Assembly (NCBI GenBank): GCA_038228615.1
Contig: JBBRPC010000007.1
Location: 1 to 42,243 of the forward strand
From: F1-120-MAGs023 sp038228615
GTDB taxonomy: Bacteria; Actinomycetota; Acidimicrobiia; IMCC26256; PALSA-610
Direction of reading: 5' to 3'
Length of the DNA stretch: 42,243 nt
Below, in pieces: positions 33,801-41,206 of the stretch. Within the stretch, counting starts at the first letter, position 1, and the number at the start of each line of letters is the position of its first letter. The position numbers and the translations under genes are program-made. The notes beneath the pieces were generated by a model. The model searched no databases. It saw only the letters and a list, made by a program, of their open reading frames with translations, and had not been told where the DNA came from.

Positions 33801-34513
33801 CGACGCCGCTCGCCGATGCCGACGTGCAAATCCGTGTTGCCGCGGATCAGATGCCTGTTGGAACTGGCTATTGGCTCAATGTCATTGGTCGTTCGGTGTC
33901 GTCGGCAAACGAATACCGTGCCAGGGTGCGGTTCGCGTCGAACGGCGTGTTCGTCGGTGCATACCGCGTCGTCAACGGCAGCGCGTCGGTGCTGATCGGC
34001 TCAGAAGTTTCGACAGGACTCGCGATGACTCCGGGCCAGTTCTACCGAGTGCGCATGAACGTGAACGGCACCAATCCAACAACGATCAAGATCAAGGTGT
34101 GGCTCGACGGTGCGAACGAACCAACAAATTGGCTTGTTTCGCAGACTGATGCGTCGCCATCTGTGCAAGCAGCTGGAGCGGTTGGGATCTCGACATGGAT
34201 CCAGGGAACCACGCCGCTGCCGTTGACGTTCAGCTTCGACGACCTTGTGGTGCGACCAGGAAATCAAGCCCCGATTCCGGCATTTTCTTCCTCGTGTGTC
34301 TCGCTGGCATGCACCGTCGACGGAACCAGTACGAGCGACCCCGACGGCGTGGCGTCGAGCTATGCATGGAGTTTTGGGGACGGCGCGACCGCATCTGGAG
34401 CAACGCCACCAGCGCACAGTTACGCGGCCAGTGGTACGTATGTCGCGACGCTGACCGTCACCGACGACAAGGGCGCGCAGGCCTCATTGAGCCAATTCGT
34501 GGTCGCGTCGTAA
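30824..34513 (+). CDS. Large secreted multidomain protein: sialidase-like BNR region, PKD and repeated jelly-roll-like modules
   Basis: A 1229-residue exported protein, possibly binding or degrading extracellular glycans. An N-terminal signal segment (RFIVVAAVAATIAGGLGVVA) is followed to about residue 470 by a sialidase-fold region with repeated Asp-box-like motifs such as STDAGATWTSG, SSDGGLTWS and SVDGGATWSAT. Then come PKD 1 (about 472-550), a roughly 200-residue module (559-760), PKD 2 (766-846), PKD 3 (851-929), a second copy of that module (940-1142) and PKD 4 (1148-1229). The two modules share DAF.RT..NGWG.AD.GG at their start. No LPXTG or C-terminal anchor is seen. GTG 30824 is chosen because GGAGG lies 5 bases upstream and a signal peptide follows; upstream frame overlaps the GMC gene. 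Confidence 0.82.
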   Translation: MQRGLSQRFIVVAAVAATIAGGLGVVAKRAAASPTAVQIATDPLSNAGAQHQTVVEPVTAAWGTTIVSTYQVGRYAASGSGAAATGWSTSTDAGATWTSGLVPSITTWTSPPGIYDRAVNMTVAYDRAHGQFILATLGMGLVGSSYHELEMFITRSSDGINWSTPTSVVNTNEPDKDWIVCDNTPSSPFYGRCYITYSADALNFRFEAVASSDGGLTWSAPVATPANSLGYNVNPVVRPDGHLVVVATNSAGTTIVAYQSTNGGATFSNAATIAPTLHHDVVGGIRDRPKPSIAVDAAGRVYTAWFDCAFRSGCTNNDIVWIKSDDGVAWSGLQRVDVDPLSSTVDHFIAGLGVKPGTAGATAQLDLVFFQMPNAVCSTSTCAVSAVTTTSVDGGATWSATAALNSTPMVPTWMANTNLGRMLSDYNNVAYLNGVAITTVPVATTPAGATTNDFRQALYFGQLSSTDTAFSPRFSMNCAALSCNVDASASSDPNGVIVGYQWDFGAGGTATGDAVQHVFPIAGAWPVTLTVTDNHGATASITQTVTTGIPTDPGPYASDAFSRTVANGWGTADLGGKWTTSGTAANASVANGVATHAVTATGATMSAALASVASTDTDLTVRLAADKSPSGTGQWSSFVLRHVNSINEYRVRVKFGTSGMALSAIKLANSSTSQFVGSEVLAGLPATGNQFYRLHAQVIGVNPTVIRARLWLDGQSEPSVWKLLQSDSTATIQAPGSFVLSSFDSGTPAPVAFNYDDIVVGGSNQYPVVAFNRTCPTLSCGFDASPTHDPDGTVVQYDWSFGDGATATGVSTNHTYATAGTYTTTLTATDDRGSQVGSVQTFAVVVGGGNSPPIASFSSTCTALSCTFDASASNDPDGAIASYAWSYSDGATSTGLTGANVFAIPGVWPVTLTVTDNLGASASVSNPVATSLAPQAPTMQDAFARTINNGWGNADVGGPWSITGIAANFATTGGIATQKLTAVNTSGFARLLATPLADADVQIRVAADQMPVGTGYWLNVIGRSVSSANEYRARVRFASNGVFVGAYRVVNGSASVLIGSEVSTGLAMTPGQFYRVRMNVNGTNPTTIKIKVWLDGANEPTNWLVSQTDASPSVQAAGAVGISTWIQGTTPLPLTFSFDDLVVRPGNQAPIPAFSSSCVSLACTVDGTSTSDPDGVASSYAWSFGDGATASGATPPAHSYAASGTYVATLTVTDDKGAQASLSQFVVAS

Positions 34514-34517
34514 TCGC

Positions 34518-35039
34518 TCAGACCTTTTTGCCATCGGATCCGATCGCGAACCAAATTCCGCCGACGCCCTCACCTTGCGCAGTACCTGCGGCCTCACCGG
34601 TGAGCGTGTACGCCGGGTGCCCGTCGATCGTGAGCTGTTGTGTTCCGTCGGGACGAGCGATAGAAGCGAGCGTGAGGCCGGTGGAGCCCGCGTTGAGTGT
34701 TCCAGGTTTTGCTGGTGGCCAGATCGATGCACACGCGGCCGCGCATTTGCTCGTGGTGGCGTTGTCGCCATCCGGCGAATAGAGATAGAGCGCGAGCCCT
34801 GCGCTCGTCGTGACGATGCTGCCGATGCTGAGCTTGGCAATCTTGACGGTCGCGCTCCCGGCGACGGTCGTGCTCGACGCGATCGTTGTAGTCGTTGCTG
34901 CCGCAGTTGTGGTTGTGTCGTTTCCGCTCACATGCGCCGGTTGGGTTGTACCACTCGTACTCGGCGAGCTCGAGGAGCTGCATGCGCTCAACGCGCCAAG
35001 CGAGATCAGTGCAACGAGCGCGAGACGAAGTTTGGGCAT
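34518..35039 (-). CDS. Lipoprotein with 'secreted repeat' (Lipoprotein_15, PF03640-like) domain
   Basis: A 173-residue lipoprotein. MPKLRLALVALISLGALSAC gives a lipobox LSAC at the end of the signal peptide. A Ser/Thr-rich linker (about residues 21-64) follows. The domain has the family pattern SIGSIVTTSAGLALYLYSPDGDN with CAAACASIWPP and a second half ending in HPAYTLTGEAAGT. The cysteines in SKCAAACASIW are conserved in these repeats. AAGGAG precedes the ATG. It converges with the large secreted protein gene, with only 4 bases between the stops. Function of the family is not established. Confidence 0.87.
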   Translation of the reverse strand: MPKLRLALVALISLGALSACSSSSSPSTSGTTQPAHVSGNDTTTTAAATTTTIASSTTVAGSATVKIAKLSIGSIVTTSAGLALYLYSPDGDNATTSKCAAACASIWPPAKPGTLNAGSTGLTLASIARPDGTQQLTIDGHPAYTLTGEAAGTAQGEGVGGIWFAIGSDGKKV

Positions 35040-35079
35040 GGTGGCTCCTTCAGGTGTATTGCGGTGTGTTGTGCGCTTA

Positions 35080-36954
35080 TCAGACCAGGTCGGACGCGGC
35101 CGCTGCGAACTGTGCGTTGTAGAGCGAGAAATATGCTCCGTGTTGGGCGAGGAGTGCCTCGTGCGTTCCCTGCTCGACGATGCGTCCTGCGTCCATCACC
35201 AAAATGACGTCGGCATCTCGAATGGTGGAGAGTCGGTGGGCGATGACGAAGCTCGTTCGATTCGATCGCAACGCTGCCATCGCACGCTGAATCAACACCT
35301 CCGTTCGGGTATCGACGGAACTGGTCGCCTCGTCGAGGATGAGAATCGTGGGGTCCGCGAGAAACGCGCGCGCGATGGTGATGAGCTGCTTTTCACCTGC
35401 GCTGACATTGGAACCCTCGTCGTCGATGAGTGAGTCGTACCCGTTCGGAAGCGAGTGGACAAAGCGGTCGACGTATGTCGCTCGGGAAGCGTCGAGAATC
35501 TGGTCCTCGGTGGCATCTAGGTTTCCGTAGGCGATGTTGTCGCGGATTGTGCCACCAAACAGCCAGGTATCTTGCAACACCATCCCGATGTTGGACCGAA
35601 GTTCGTCGCGACTCATTGCCGCGATGTCGATACCGTCAAGTGTGATCGCGCCGTCGTCGAGTTCGTAGAACCGCATGATGAGGTTGACCAACGTGGTCTT
35701 TCCCGCGCCCGTAGGCCCGACGATCGCAACGGTGCGTCCTGGTTCGGCGATCAAACTGAGGTGGTCGATGAGTGGATTCTGCGGGTCGTATGAGAATGAG
35801 ATGTTGTTGAATTCGACGCGGCCACGCGGCGCCGAGACCGTTTCGGCCTCATCCGGATCGGGGCTTTGTTCTTCGGCGTCAAGGAGCTGAAAAATGCGTT
35901 CAGCAGACGCGATCCCGGACTGCATAACGTTCGCCATCGACGCGAGCTGGGTCAAAGGTTGTGTGAATTGGCGTGAATACTGGATAAATGCTTGTACGTC
36001 ACCGATCGTCATTGTTCCCGACGAAACTCGCAAGCCGCCGATGACCGCGATCGCGACATAGTTCAGGTTGCCGAGGAACATCATCGCAGGCTGGATGACT
36101 CCAGAAATGAATTGTGCAGAGAAGCTGGCTTGGTACAGCTCCTCGTTCTTGTTGCTGAATCGTTGTTCGACATCACGTTGACGACCGAATACCTTCACCA
36201 ACGCGTGACCAGTGAACGCTTCTTCGACTTGTGCGTTCAGAATTCCGGTGTGTGACCACTGCGCAACGAACCGTTGTTTGGATCGTTTGGTAATGGCTCT
36301 CATCGTGAAAAATGACAGTGGAATTGTCACGATGGGAACGATCACAAGGAGCGGCGAGATCACAATCATCATCACCAACACGCCGATAAGCATGAGTGAT
36401 GAGGTCAGGAGTTGACTCAGCGTTTGTTGCAAGCTCTGCGAAATGTTGTCGATGTCGTTGGTGACCCGACTCAGTAAGTCGCCACGCGGCTGTCGGTCGA
36501 TGTAGCTCAGTGGAAGACGGTTGAGTTTGTCTTCGACATCGGCCCGCAATGTGAACATCGTGCGTTGGACTACGCCGGCTAAGAGCCATGATTGAAACCA
36601 CGACAACAACGCGGCCGTCACGTACAACGCGAGCACCTTTTCAAGCGTGCGATGTAACGCTCCGAAGTCGATGCCCGTCGCTCCGTGTTGATGGGTGAAA
36701 CCGTTGAACACGATTGTCGTGGCATGGCCGAGGATCCGGGGGCCGAGCGCGGCCAAGGTCGCGCTGGTGATGGCAAGGACGAGGACCGTGATTGTGAGCC
36801 CACGCACCGGGCGCAGTCGCGCAATGAGTCGCCGAGTTGAGCCTGCAAAATCCTCTGTGGGTTCCCCCGGCATGCCGATGACGCCAAACCTGCCGCCACC
36901 GACGCTGCGGATTTCCGTGCCGCTTGGGCGGTTGTCGGTGTCTTCGGTGCTCAC
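35080..36954 (-). CDS. ABC exporter half-transporter, catalytically complete subunit
   Basis: A 624-residue type IV (MsbA-like) exporter half: about 45 residues of polar leader, six membrane helices to about residue 350, then an ATPase domain. Walker A is GPTGAGKTT near 412, the signature is VSAGEKQ (variant of LSGGQ) near 515, and Walker B with catalytic glutamate is ILILDEATSSVD near 536; the H-loop is AHRLST. The GTG start overlaps the stop of the partner gene (GTGA). The partner has a degenerate Walker B, so together they should form an asymmetric heterodimer of the TM287/288 or LmrCD kind, exporting drugs, lipids or peptides. Substrate unknown. Confidence 0.92.
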   Translation of the reverse strand: MSTEDTDNRPSGTEIRSVGGGRFGVIGMPGEPTEDFAGSTRRLIARLRPVRGLTITVLVLAITSATLAALGPRILGHATTIVFNGFTHQHGATGIDFGALHRTLEKVLALYVTAALLSWFQSWLLAGVVQRTMFTLRADVEDKLNRLPLSYIDRQPRGDLLSRVTNDIDNISQSLQQTLSQLLTSSLMLIGVLVMMIVISPLLVIVPIVTIPLSFFTMRAITKRSKQRFVAQWSHTGILNAQVEEAFTGHALVKVFGRQRDVEQRFSNKNEELYQASFSAQFISGVIQPAMMFLGNLNYVAIAVIGGLRVSSGTMTIGDVQAFIQYSRQFTQPLTQLASMANVMQSGIASAERIFQLLDAEEQSPDPDEAETVSAPRGRVEFNNISFSYDPQNPLIDHLSLIAEPGRTVAIVGPTGAGKTTLVNLIMRFYELDDGAITLDGIDIAAMSRDELRSNIGMVLQDTWLFGGTIRDNIAYGNLDATEDQILDASRATYVDRFVHSLPNGYDSLIDDEGSNVSAGEKQLITIARAFLADPTILILDEATSSVDTRTEVLIQRAMAALRSNRTSFVIAHRLSTIRDADVILVMDAGRIVEQGTHEALLAQHGAYFSLYNAQFAAAASDLV

Positions 36955-38681
36955 GCTGCTTCCTCGCTAATTTGCGACGCGACGATCTCTGCGTACGTCG
37001 GGCAATGCTCCAACAGCTCCTCGTGCGTACCTATCCCGACCTGTTCGCCGTCTTCGATTACAAGGATCTGATCTGCGTTCGCAATCGTCGAGACGCGCTG
37101 CGCCACGATGATGACGGTCGCATCAGCGGTGTGGGGCGCGAGTGCGGTTCGTAGACGTGCATCGGTGGCGAGGTCGAGGGCAGAGAACGAGTCGTCGAAG
37201 AGAAAGATCTCGGGTTGACGCACTAGTGCACGAGCGATCGCGAGACGTTGTCGCTGTCCGCCGGAAACGTTCGAACCGCCCTGAGCAATGCGCGCGCCGA
37301 GTTGGTCTGGCATCGCGGTGACGAAATCTGTGGCTTGCGCGATTTCGAGCGCCGACCACAACGCTGCGTCGGTTGCGTTCGGATCTGCGTAGCGAAGGTT
37401 CGTCGCGACGGTGCCCGAAAAGAGGTACGGCTTCTGCGGAACCAAACCAACGCGGCTCCAGAGCAACTCTGGATCAAGATCACGAACGTTCACTCCATCG
37501 ACCAACACAGTTCCGCTGGTCGCGTCGAAGAGCCGAGGGACAAGATTCAGCAATGTCGTCTTGCCAGATCCGGTGCTACCAATAATCGCGGTGATTTGTC
37601 CAGGTCGAGCCGTAAAGGTGATGTTGTTCAATACTGGTGCCTCTGCACCTGGGTAGTGGAACGACACATTCTGGAACTCAAGCGTCCCGTGTTGTACGAG
37701 TTCGGTGATCGGGTCGGCAGCAGTGACAACCGTTGATGGCGTGGTCAGCACTTCTTGAATGCGTTCTGCGCATACCGCGGCGCGTGGAACCATCATGATC
37801 ATGAACGTCGCCATCATGATCGACATCAAAATTTGGGCCAGGTAACTGAGGAATGCGACTAACGCACCAATTTTCATTTGGCCATTGTTGATGCGACTTG
37901 CTCCGACCCACACGGTCGCGACACTTGAGGCGTTGAGCACGAACAACACGGTCGGGAACATGAACGCCATCAGCCGACCGGCCTTGAGTGAAGTGTCGGT
38001 GAGATCGTCGTTGGCGTGGGCGAAACGTTTGACTTCGTCGCGTTCACGCACGAACGCACGGACCACGCGGATGCCTGTGATTTGCTCGCGAAGCACCTGA
38101 TTCACAACGTCGATGCGTTCTTGCATTGCGCGGAATTGCGGCACCATACGCGACACCACAAAACCAATGCTGACCGCCAGTACTGGCACGCTGAACACGA
38201 GGATCGCCGAGAGCCCAACGTCTTCGCGCAACGCCATAATCACGCCGCCGACGATTGTGATGGGTGCGGCGATCATCAATGTGCACGACATCAACACGAG
38301 CATCTGTACCTGTTGCACGTCGTTCGTGATGCGGGTGATCAACGAGGGCGCTCCGAACTGTCCTACTTCTTGTGCGCTGAATTCAGTGACGTGATGAAAA
38401 AGGCCGTCACGAACATCGCGACCGAAGCCCATTGCTGCTCGTGAGCCGAAGTAGACGGCTCCGATCGAAAACGCGATTTGCACGAGTGTGAAAACGAACA
38501 TGAACGTTCCGGTATGCCAGATGTAGTGGGTGTCGCCTTTGAGCACGCCGTTGTTGATGATGCTCGCGTTCAGTCTCGGCAGGTACAGGCCTGCGATCGC
38601 TTGCACGAGTTGGAGCAACACCACGTACAACAGGGCGCGGCGATACGGGCGGAGATAGGAACGTAACAGTGTGGTCAACAT
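36951..38681 (-). CDS. ABC exporter half-transporter, degenerate-site subunit
   Basis: A 576-residue exporter half with six membrane helices (about 15-310) and an ATPase domain. Walker A is GSTGSGKTT near 370 and the signature is canonical, VSGGQRQRLAIARAL near 473. Walker B reads IFLFDDSFSALDLATDARL near 492, with Asp in place of the catalytic Glu. This is the hallmark of the non-catalytic-site subunit in heterodimeric exporters, while its intact signature completes the active site of the partner. The ATG overlaps the end of the MarR gene by 7 bases and its stop overlaps the partner start, so all three genes form one operon. Confidence 0.92.
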   Translation of the reverse strand: MLTTLLRSYLRPYRRALLYVVLLQLVQAIAGLYLPRLNASIINNGVLKGDTHYIWHTGTFMFVFTLVQIAFSIGAVYFGSRAAMGFGRDVRDGLFHHVTEFSAQEVGQFGAPSLITRITNDVQQVQMLVLMSCTLMIAAPITIVGGVIMALREDVGLSAILVFSVPVLAVSIGFVVSRMVPQFRAMQERIDVVNQVLREQITGIRVVRAFVRERDEVKRFAHANDDLTDTSLKAGRLMAFMFPTVLFVLNASSVATVWVGASRINNGQMKIGALVAFLSYLAQILMSIMMATFMIMMVPRAAVCAERIQEVLTTPSTVVTAADPITELVQHGTLEFQNVSFHYPGAEAPVLNNITFTARPGQITAIIGSTGSGKTTLLNLVPRLFDATSGTVLVDGVNVRDLDPELLWSRVGLVPQKPYLFSGTVATNLRYADPNATDAALWSALEIAQATDFVTAMPDQLGARIAQGGSNVSGGQRQRLAIARALVRQPEIFLFDDSFSALDLATDARLRTALAPHTADATVIIVAQRVSTIANADQILVIEDGEQVGIGTHEELLEHCPTYAEIVASQISEEAA

Positions 38682-39142
38682 GTTTGCTCCACGACGACGC
38701 CAGTGCGCAGCGTTGCCAGAGTGTCGGGTGTGAGTTGTTGGGCAAGAAGCTCGAGTGCCGAGAGCACCTCAACGACTGCTATCGGATCGTTCGTGCCGAG
38801 TGCTGCGGCGACCGTCGCGTCGATGGGTATCTTCACCTTGTCGGCTGCACGGCGCGTGACATCCGGCGAGCGTCGTACGAGCGTTCTGCGTCGATCGTTC
38901 GGGTCGATGGTGGTCACGAACGTTCCGCTCTCGCGCAGCTTCGCGACCGACGCCGAAACGTGACTCTGTGGGAATCCCGTGCGGGCTGCAATTTCTCCCA
39001 CAGAGGTATCTGGGTGCTCGAACACGTCGAGGAGAATCGAACGGACACTCGTAGGGAGCTCTCGAAAGCCGCCTCGGGGGATGGCTTCTTCGCCCATTTT
39101 CATGAGTTTTCGTCCGAGGAGAAAGAGTTCTAAACCATTCAC
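38675..39142 (-). CDS. MarR-type winged-helix regulator
   Basis: A 155-residue regulator, first gene of an operon with the heterodimeric exporter and very likely its local repressor. The winged helix contains SVRSILLDVFEHPDTSVGEIAARTGFPQSHVSASVAKLRESGTFVTTIDPNDRRRTLVRRS, where the wing has the typical D-x-R-R MarR pattern. Both ends are helical for dimerisation. The GTG at 39142 is preceded by a -10-like TATCTT 7 bases upstream with no ribosome-binding site, suggesting a leaderless mRNA. An internal ATG 14 codons in is possible. Ligand unknown, likely the exported compound. Confidence 0.82.
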   Translation of the reverse strand: MNGLELFLLGRKLMKMGEEAIPRGGFRELPTSVRSILLDVFEHPDTSVGEIAARTGFPQSHVSASVAKLRESGTFVTTIDPNDRRRTLVRRSPDVTRRAADKVKIPIDATVAAALGTNDPIAVVEVLSALELLAQQLTPDTLATLRTGVVVEQTC

Positions 39143-39178
39143 ATCAAAAAAGATACATCAAAATAGATGGAATATTCG
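39143..39178 (-). promoter_or_regulatory. Promoter and candidate operator of the MarR-exporter operon
   Basis: Read on the minus strand, TATCTT (39155-39150) is a -10-like box 7 bases before the GTG. Upstream is the palindrome GAATATTC (39170-39177) in the -35 region. ACATCAAAA (plus-strand reading) is directly repeated at 39141-39149 and 39155-39163, flanking the -10. Either element could be the MarR binding site. The stretch is AT-rich compared with its surroundings. Confidence 0.5.
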
Positions 39179-39229
39179 GATTGGAGGGATTGCGACGAAT
39201 CGCCGATGTGTCGATATCGCTTGAGTCGT

Positions 39230-40333
39230 TTACTGCCTGAATTCGGGGCCTGAGGTACGACGATCGGAACTGTCGAACACGCTGTCGAATTCCAATGCGC
39301 CGTTGCGTACTCTGGCGTAGAGCAGCCAGTCGCCGCGAAACATTCCGTGTTCGTACGGGGAACAGGCAATGTGGGTTCGTGAGCCGCCGGTTGTGCTTGG
39401 CATGAAACGGATCATCTCCAAGCCTGCTTTGAGCCCAGGACCCGACAGGATGGGTGCACGGAAAATTCCCTCGACCAATACGCGCGCTGTGTCGTACGCC
39501 AACAACGGAATCGCGTTTGGCCACATCGGCGGGCTCTGGCCGTACCGAGCGACGAATCGGTCATGGAACGCAGCGACCCGCGTGTTGCTCGGATCGAATT
39601 GGTCGATCCCCACCCAGCCTTCGAATTTCTCGAAACCCATCAAATAGAACATGAACGCTGTGCCCATGATGCGGGGCGGGTCCCATGCGAGTTGGTCGAG
39701 TGCGGCACGGAGCAACCCGCGAGCTGCCAGCATCCCATAGCCCATGTAACACAGAGCGTCTGGATTGCTCTGGCGCAGGTTGTCGAGGTTTGCGGCGAGG
39801 TCGACGGGTCGTTGCGAGACTGTCTCGACAGCCACAATGCTCAGCCCTTGACGCCGGCATTCCTGACGAAAGAATCGGAAATATTCTTCACCGTTGGGCG
39901 ATACCTCGCTCAACACCGCGACGCGCGTGTAGCCGTTTCTGGCGAACCATGCCGCGCACAGCGCGGCGTCACCGCCGCAGTCGCCGTTGCCGAGTCGGAA
40001 ACAATACTCACCTTGTAGTCGCTCCGTCCCTGCCCAGCTGATCAAGGGAATCTTCAGTTCGTTCGCGAGGGGAGCAACGGTGATCGCGTTGTCGGAGCTG
40101 TACGCGCCGGCGACTCCGATACAGCCTTGGTCGACGAGGTATCTGAAGCCATCTGTCGCGTTGCGCGCCGATCCGTTCGGCAATCCATTTTCTGCGTGGA
40201 TGACGAATTCGACCGGGCGCTCAAGCAGCCCCGATTCGAGTGCCTCATCGAACGCGAGGCGGTGGATTCGGTCGTAGCCACCATCGGGACCGTCGAGTGC
40301 TGAGCCCAGCCAGCCAATTTTGATGGGGTCCAT
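39230..40333 (-). CDS. Signal-less periplasmic-binding-fold protein (Peripla_BP_6/AmiC-like)
   Basis: A 367-residue protein of the branched-chain amino-acid binding family. It begins MDPIKIGWLGSALDGPDGGYDRIHRLAFDEA and has GVAGAYSSDNAITVAPLANELKIPLISWAGTERL, VAVLSEVSPNGEEYFRFFRQECRRQG and DALCYMGYGML, all typical of LivJ/AmiC proteins. No signal peptide or lipobox precedes the domain at the start chosen, and none appears in the in-frame extension up to 40408. It is therefore predicted to be cytoplasmic, like the amide sensor AmiC, rather than part of an importer; no permease or ATPase genes are adjacent. It is divergent from the DevR-like regulator. A GAGGA stretch lies upstream of ATG 40333. 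Ligand unknown. Confidence 0.78.
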   Translation of the reverse strand: MDPIKIGWLGSALDGPDGGYDRIHRLAFDEALESGLLERPVEFVIHAENGLPNGSARNATDGFRYLVDQGCIGVAGAYSSDNAITVAPLANELKIPLISWAGTERLQGEYCFRLGNGDCGGDAALCAAWFARNGYTRVAVLSEVSPNGEEYFRFFRQECRRQGLSIVAVETVSQRPVDLAANLDNLRQSNPDALCYMGYGMLAARGLLRAALDQLAWDPPRIMGTAFMFYLMGFEKFEGWVGIDQFDPSNTRVAAFHDRFVARYGQSPPMWPNAIPLLAYDTARVLVEGIFRAPILSGPGLKAGLEMIRFMPSTTGGSRTHIACSPYEHGMFRGDWLLYARVRNGALEFDSVFDSSDRRTSGPEFRQ

Positions 40334-40462
40334 GCGAATGAGTCCTCGAGTTGAAGGCGGTTCGACCGGTTGGCGATACGGCTCATAACAATGGCAGATG
40401 TACGGCATACGAACAATCTCGTTCGCTGTGTGCGGCCTGTTTCAAGCGAGTCTGACCGCCTT

Positions 40463-40525
40463 GCCGGTACGGTGTTGTGTGAGACGACCCGCCGACTTGA
40501 GCGCGCCGCCAGTGCCCGTACCGGC
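40463..40525. repeat. Widely spaced 10-bp inverted repeat upstream of the response regulator
   Basis: GCCGGTACGG (40463-40472) and its exact reverse complement CCGTACCGGC (40516-40525) are separated by 43 bases and end 30 bases before the response-regulator ATG. They lie in the 222-base divergent spacer between the binding-fold protein and the regulator. They could be paired operator half-sites or a long hairpin. The rest of the spacer shows no clear promoter, and no DosR-box consensus was seen in it. Confidence 0.4.
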
Positions 40526-40555
40526 GCCGACGCGGCCAAAGGACGTAACGAGACC

Positions 40556-41206
40556 ATGACAATTCGTGTGTTCCTGCTCGACGACCACGAAGTCGTGCGC
40601 CGTGGTGTGCGCGACCTGCTCGAAGCTCATGATGATCTTGAGGTCGTTGGCGAGGCTGGCACGGCGGCCGAGGCGCTTGTTCGCATTCCGCCGACGAAGC
40701 CGCATGTCGCGATCGTAGATATGCGGCTTCCGGACGGCAATGGTGTTGAGGTGTGTCGTGAAGTGCGTGCCGTCGACCCGTCGATCCAATGTCTCATCCT
40801 GACCTCGTTCTCCGATGACGAGGCGTTGTTCGACTCGATTATGGCTGGCGCAGTTGGCTATCTGCTGAAGCAAATTAAATCCACTGATCTTGTCGATGCG
40901 GTACGACGCGTTGCGGCGGGGCAGTCGCTGCTGGATCCTGAAGTGACGGCGCGTGTGTTGGAGCGCATCCGGAGTGGTCCAGAAGAAGACGAGCGACTGG
41001 CGCGGCTCACCGAACAAGAACGCAAGATCCTCGACCTCATTGCCGAGGGTTTGACCAACCGACAGATCGCCGAACGGATGTTTCTCGCAGAAAAGACTGT
41101 CAAGAACTACGTGTCGAACGTGCTCGCGAAATTGGGGATGGAACGCCGCACGGAGGCCGCCGTGTTCGCGACGCAACTGCATGACCGCAACAAGAAAAGC
41201 GATTGA
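40556..41206 (+). CDS. DevR/DosR-like NarL-family response regulator
   Basis: A 216-residue regulator close in layout to mycobacterial DevR (DosR), the dormancy/hypoxia activator. The receiver domain has acidic D9-D10, phosphoacceptor D55 (AIVDMRLPDGNG), T83 and K105. The LuxR-type helix-turn-helix is residues 150-205 with TNRQIAERMFLAEKTVKNYVS. The DNA-contacting residues of DevR (K179, K182, N183) correspond to K180, K183 and N184 here. ATG 40556 is chosen because the receiver domain begins at once; the open frame upstream is not homologous. AAAGGA lies upstream of the start. Its stop overlaps the kinase start (TGATG). Targets are unknown. Confidence 0.9.
   Translation: MTIRVFLLDDHEVVRRGVRDLLEAHDDLEVVGEAGTAAEALVRIPPTKPHVAIVDMRLPDGNGVEVCREVRAVDPSIQCLILTSFSDDEALFDSIMAGAVGYLLKQIKSTDLVDAVRRVAAGQSLLDPEVTARVLERIRSGPEEDERLARLTEQERKILDLIAEGLTNRQIAERMFLAEKTVKNYVSNVLAKLGMERRTEAAVFATQLHDRNKKSD

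Noticed and set aside
39230..40333. Substrate-binding subunit of a branched-chain amino-acid ABC importer
   Set aside because: No signal peptide or lipobox and no permease or ATPase genes adjacent; the ABC genes nearby are an exporter of a different type.
40334..40555. Mycobacterial-type DosR box in the spacer before the DevR-like gene
   Set aside because: Read on both strands, no stretch approaches the GGGACT-AGTCCC-type palindrome.
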